20,921 nt of DNA, from positions 1-20,921 of the forward strand of contig CAIVVS010000337.1 of NCBI GenBank assembly GCA_903909415.1. The letters are read 5' to 3'. The translations under genes and the position numbers were made by a program. Shown here piece after piece: positions 17,856 to 20,921 of this stretch. Origin of the DNA: an uncultured Pseudomonadota bacterium. GTDB taxonomy: Bacteria > Pseudomonadota > Gammaproteobacteria > Burkholderiales > SG8-39. Numbering within the stretch: the stretch's first letter is position 1; the number at the start of each line of letters is the position of its first letter. Below the pieces are notes generated by a model. The model had not been told where the DNA came from. It made no database searches and saw only the letters and a program-made list of their open reading frames with translations.

Positions 17856-18842
17856 TTACTCGGGCTTGAGGCCCGAGGCCTTCACTGCCTTCGCGAACAC
17901 GTCCAGGCTGCGGCGGATGCTCTCCGCATACGCCTCGGGCGTGCTGCCGACGGCGATGGCACCGAGCTCGCCGAGCCGCCGGACGACGTCAGGGTGGCGC
18001 GTGGCCTTCTGCACCTCGGCGGACAACCTGGCGATGACGGCCGGCGGCGTGCCGGTCGGCGCGACGACGCCGATCTCGCCCGCGAAATGGAAGCCGGGGT
18101 AGGACTCCGCAATCGCCGGCACATCCGGCGTGCGCGGCGTGCGGGCCGACGGCGTGCCGGCCAGAAGCCTGGCCTTGCCCGCCCGGACGAAGGGTTCGAC
18201 CGCCGCGAGCGTCGACACCAGTACGTTGACGTCGCCGGCGATGAACGCGGGAACCGACTGGCCGGTGCCCTTGTAGGGCACGTGCACCAGGTTGATGCCG
18301 GCGGCCACCTTCAGCGACTCCATGCCGATGTGGTGCAGGCTGCCGATGCCGGCCGACCCGTAGGTCAGCTGGCCCGGCTTCGATTTCGCCAGCGCGACCA
18401 GCGCCGCCAGGCTGTCCACGTTCAGCGACGGTGCCACCACGATGAACATCGGCGTCATCGCGATGATGCTGACCGGCACGAAATCCTTGACCGGGTCGTA
18501 GGGCAGCTTGGAGAACAGGAAGGGGTTGATGGCCAGCTGCGGCACATCCGGCACCAGCAGCGTGTAGCCATCCGGCGCGGACTTTGCGACCATCTCGCTC
18601 GCCGCGATGCCGCCGGCGCCGGCGCGGTTCTCCACCACGAACTGCTGGCCGAGGTTCTCGGACAGGCGCTGGCTGACCAGCCGCGCGAGAACGTCGGGCG
18701 CGCCACCGGCGGCATAGGGCACCACCATCTTGACCGGCCGCGCGGGGAAGTCCTGGGCGCCAGCGGTGGCGCTGGCCAGCGCCACCAGCGCAATCGCGCA
18801 ACGCAGGTACGCGGACACGGAAAGGATACTCGTTGGGAGCAT
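17856..18842 (-). CDS. Bug-type tripartite tricarboxylate transporter receptor (periplasmic binding protein) 2
   Basis: The 328-residue protein has a signal peptide (hydrophobic core AIALVALASATAG, cleavage near AGA-QDFP) and the Bug layout: FPARPVKMVVPYAAGGAPD, VVENRAGAGGIAASEMVAKS, DGYTLLV, HVPYKGTGQSVPAFIAGDV, and VPAIAESYPGFHF. It resembles the first Bug protein but differs at many ligand-pocket positions, so it is not a recent duplicate. The ATG at 18842 has GAGGAA about 10 nt upstream. It diverges from the histidine kinase gene across 118 bp. No TctA or TctB permease gene is linked. The ligand is unknown; solute capture for an unlinked transporter or a sensing role are both possible. 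Confidence 0.95.
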   Translation of the reverse strand: MLPTSILSVSAYLRCAIALVALASATAGAQDFPARPVKMVVPYAAGGAPDVLARLVSQRLSENLGQQFVVENRAGAGGIAASEMVAKSAPDGYTLLVPDVPQLAINPFLFSKLPYDPVKDFVPVSIIAMTPMFIVVAPSLNVDSLAALVALAKSKPGQLTYGSAGIGSLHHIGMESLKVAAGINLVHVPYKGTGQSVPAFIAGDVNVLVSTLAAVEPFVRAGKARLLAGTPSARTPRTPDVPAIAESYPGFHFAGEIGVVAPTGTPPAVIARLSAEVQKATRHPDVVRRLGELGAIAVGSTPEAYAESIRRSLDVFAKAVKASGLKPE

Positions 18843-18960
18843 CGGGAAGGTTCCTCAAGATCGATTGACGCATTCTAACAACATGAACCGCGCGGACCCG
18901 CGGCAAGTCCGGCAGCCGCTCGTCCGTCGGACGCACGGAGTGATGCAATAATGTTTCCCT

Positions 18961-20325
18961 ATGGATACGGCAACACCCCGGGACCTTCGGCACCCTTTGC
19001 CGCAGCAGCAAGCCGAAGGTCGGAAGCCATCGGGGCTCGCGCGCAACCGGCGCGGCCGTGCGGAAGAGCTTCTGCTCAAGATCAGCACCGCCGTCGGCTC
19101 GAACCTCAACCTGCCCGGCATCCTCGACACCATCCTCAAGGAATCGATGGAGGTCGTCACCGCGCAGGAAGGTTCCGTCCTGTTGCGCGACGGTGTCAGC
19201 AACCGCCTGGAGATGCTAGCCTCCCGGGGACTGCCGAGGGACATCGTCCGCCGGGGACACATTCCCCGGGACGGAAGCATTGCGCAGTGGGTGGTGCAGA
19301 ACGAAAAGCCCTTGATCCTCAATGGCAAGGTCCGCGGCCAAGACTATTCCCCGGCGCCGGCCGGCACGCGGACCATCGCCTCCGCCATGTGCCTGCCGCT
19401 GCTGGCCAAGGGGCGCGTGATCGGGACACTGAACCTGAACAGGACCGACACCTCGCTCGGCACATTCAGGAGAACCAGCCTCAACCTGATGACACTGGTG
19501 TCGGCGCATGCCGCCGAGAGCATCCAGATTGCCAGGCTGCATGAGGCCGTCATCCACGCGGAACGCCTGGCGGCAATCGGGGAAACGGTATCGGGCGTAG
19601 CCCATTGCGTGAAGAACATGCTCACCGGCCTGAGCGGCGGGCTGTACATCTGCCGCGGCGCCGTCGAGAGGAACGACATGGCGGCCTTCGCAAAAGGCAG
19701 CGCCATCCTCGACCAGGCCATCAGCAGGATCTCGTCGCTCGCAATGGACATGCTCGAGTACTCGAAGGACCGGCCGCTGAAACTCGCCGAGATGTCGGTA
19801 GAGCGCCTGTTCGCCGAACTGAAGTCGGTCAAGGCGGTCGTCGCGGAGCAGCGGGATGTCGACATCCGGGTTGCCATCGACAAGGACGCAGCCATCCTCC
19901 TCGCAGCCGGGGACCAGTTGTTCCGGTCACTGCTCAACTTGGTGGACAACGCCATCGACGCCTGCGGGCGCGGGGGCTGGGTCAGCCTGTCTGCCGCGGC
20001 GGATGCGTCCCCCGAGGCGATGGGCCGCCTGTCACGGGACGCCCCGTACGCGGTCGTGCTGCGGGTCGCCGACAGCGGCCCCGGCATACACCCGGATGCA
20101 GCCGGGCAGCTGTTCCAGCCGTTCTTCAGCACCAAGGGATCGCGGGGAACCGGCCTGGGGCTCGCCGTTGCGCGCAAGATCATGCTCGAGCATGGCGGAG
20201 ACCTCGTGCTTGAGTCGCAGACAGGACAGGGCGCCGTGTTCGCGCTTTACCTCGCAGCGCCTGACCCGGGCGCCTCGTCGGCGCGCGCGCGCGCCATACC
20301 ACCCGAACGACCGGAGGCAGCATGA
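18961..20325 (+). CDS. Cytoplasmic GAF-domain sensor histidine kinase
   Basis: The 454-residue protein has no membrane segment. A GAF domain covers about residues 45-195 (IAQWVVQNEKPLIL and MCLPLLAKGRVIGTLNLNR). A dimerisation/phosphoacceptor helix follows with an unusual H box, GETVSGVAHCVKNMLTGL (His215). A HATPase domain comes next: N box LLNLVDNAIDACG (Asn330), G1 ADSGPGI (371-376), F box FQPFFSTKG and G2 GTGLGLAVARKIM. All ATP-binding motifs are intact, so it should be active. The ATG at 18961 is the first in-frame start after a TAA at 18949; the nearest GGAG is too far upstream to help. The stop overlaps the PilZ start as ATGA. No response regulator is adjacent. The signal is unknown; GAF domains bind cyclic nucleotides, heme or small molecules. 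Confidence 0.93.
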   Translation: MDTATPRDLRHPLPQQQAEGRKPSGLARNRRGRAEELLLKISTAVGSNLNLPGILDTILKESMEVVTAQEGSVLLRDGVSNRLEMLASRGLPRDIVRRGHIPRDGSIAQWVVQNEKPLILNGKVRGQDYSPAPAGTRTIASAMCLPLLAKGRVIGTLNLNRTDTSLGTFRRTSLNLMTLVSAHAAESIQIARLHEAVIHAERLAAIGETVSGVAHCVKNMLTGLSGGLYICRGAVERNDMAAFAKGSAILDQAISRISSLAMDMLEYSKDRPLKLAEMSVERLFAELKSVKAVVAEQRDVDIRVAIDKDAAILLAAGDQLFRSLLNLVDNAIDACGRGGWVSLSAAADASPEAMGRLSRDAPYAVVLRVADSGPGIHPDAAGQLFQPFFSTKGSRGTGLGLAVARKIMLEHGGDLVLESQTGQGAVFALYLAAPDPGASSARARAIPPERPEAA

Positions 20326-20654
20326 CCCCCCATGAGAAGCGGCGGCAGGAGCGCTTGCGACTTGCAGAACCCCGGCCCGATTGCTTCATGCTGATCGCCC
20401 CGGAAGGCACGCTGCCGGTGAGGGGCGTGCAGGACATCTCGAACGCGGGCATCAATCTGCGGCTGGATCGGGCCGTGCCCCCTGCTCAGCGGGTGACCGT
20501 CCGCTACACCGACACCAAGGTGCAACTCAATGCCTACGGCATCGTGGCGTGGTGCTCGCCGGAAGCGGGCGGCTTCGTCGCAGGCATCGAGCTGTTCAGC
20601 CCGACCCTGCTCATTGCCGCGATGGACACCGCTCAGGGCGGCCCGCGGGGCTAG
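20322..20654 (+). CDS. Small PilZ-domain protein, probable c-di-GMP receptor
   Basis: The 110-residue protein has both halves of the c-di-GMP-binding signature: RxxxR (Arg7 and Arg11 in RRQER) and DxSxxG (Asp38, Ser40, Gly43 in VQDISNAGINLRL). It is followed by beta-strand-like sequence VTVRYTDTKVQLNAYGIVAW and a closing GGFVAGIELFS, as in single-domain PilZ proteins. It should therefore be able to bind c-di-GMP, which is inferred from motifs. The ATG overlaps the histidine kinase TGA by 4 bp, and a GGAGG lies just upstream inside the kinase gene (about 20312-20316), so the two are likely co-translated. Its TAG shares the sequence CTAG with the stop of the convergent right-edge frame. Confidence 0.85.
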   Translation: MTPHEKRRQERLRLAEPRPDCFMLIAPEGTLPVRGVQDISNAGINLRLDRAVPPAQRVTVRYTDTKVQLNAYGIVAWCSPEAGGFVAGIELFSPTLLIAAMDTAQGGPRG

Positions 20655-20921
20655 GCGATCTTCCACATGGCCGTCATGCCGCGGTCCCCATGGGCCACGC
20701 TGTGGTAGCGCGTGGGGTAGACGCCCTTTTCATCGTGGAATCGCATGGCCGTCTCGATGGTGGCGCTGGTCGCAAGGAAAGATGCTCGACGCTGCCGGGC
20801 TGGGACTGGCGATCGAGCGAGGACGCCCAACTGCACCGCGTAACCATCAGCCTGAAGACCCGCCCAAGCCCCGACAGGTGGGCCAAAGGACCACGAAACG
20901 AAGGGCGGGGGGGAGTGGTGG
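20651..20921 (-). CDS. Partial unidentified gene entering from the right edge (C-terminal end)
   Basis: The minus-strand frame is open from the right edge to a TAG at 20651, about 90 codons. The last 40 residues look like a real protein end: SATIETAMRFHDEKGVYP, then TRYHSVAHGDRGMTAMWKI. I do not recognise the family. The upstream part (beyond about 20790) is Pro/Arg/Ala-rich, has less G/C in third positions, and could be frameshifted or a poor contig end; the last bases include a G run. An internal GTG at 20836 could be read as a start, but the gene is more likely to continue outside the window. Coding status is probable for the last 40 codons and uncertain beyond. Confidence 0.45.
   Translation of the reverse strand, partial: HHSPPPFVSWSFGPPVGAWAGLQADGYAVQLGVLARSPVPARQRRASFLATSATIETAMRFHDEKGVYPTRYHSVAHGDRGMTAMWKIA

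Overview
The window looks like a chromosomal segment of a high-GC betaproteobacterium, most likely order Burkholderiales and resembling Comamonadaceae. The grounds are very high GC with strong G/C third positions, the order argH-algZ-algR-hemC-hemD-hemX-hemY, a hemA-prfA-prmC-grxD block, and two orphan 'Bug' (tripartite tricarboxylate transporter receptor) proteins. The genus is inferred, not shown.

Layout. At 3-425 is the 3' end of hemF on the plus strand. At 467-6363 is a minus-strand block that reads algZ, algR, hemC, hemD, hemX, hemY: a LytS/LytTR two-component pair followed by a tetrapyrrole operon with 4-bp ATGA overlaps. argH (6498-7922) diverges from algZ and is followed 25 bp later by a Ser/Thr kinase fused to a cyclic-nucleotide-binding domain (7948-9222). 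Converging on these is the minus-strand block hemA-prfA-prmC-grxD (9272-13044). Six tetrapyrrole genes therefore fall within 13 kb.

From 13283 the content is more accessory: a secreted M48 metallopeptidase (+), a pirin-TPR pair (-), a Bug protein (-), a PuuE-type NodB-fold deacetylase homologue (+) that lacks the usual metal ligands, a second Bug protein (-), a GAF histidine kinase translationally coupled to a PilZ protein (+), and an unidentified partial gene entering from the right edge (-).

How the genes fit together. The left half is housekeeping: entry into tetrapyrrole synthesis (HemA), the steps to uroporphyrinogen III (HemC, HemD), coproporphyrinogen oxidation (HemF), membrane accessories (HemX, HemY), translation termination (PrfA and its methylase PrmC), iron-sulfur delivery (GrxD) and arginine synthesis (ArgH). 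Three signalling modules are interleaved: AlgZ/AlgR, the kinase-cNMP fusion, and the GAF kinase-PilZ pair.

No RNA genes, insertion sequences, CRISPR arrays or prophage genes were seen, and no gene-free stretch exceeds 300 bp. I did not find a clearly new multi-gene system. The best candidates for follow-up are the kinase-cNMP fusion, the GAF kinase-PilZ pair and the PuuE-like protein between two Bug genes.
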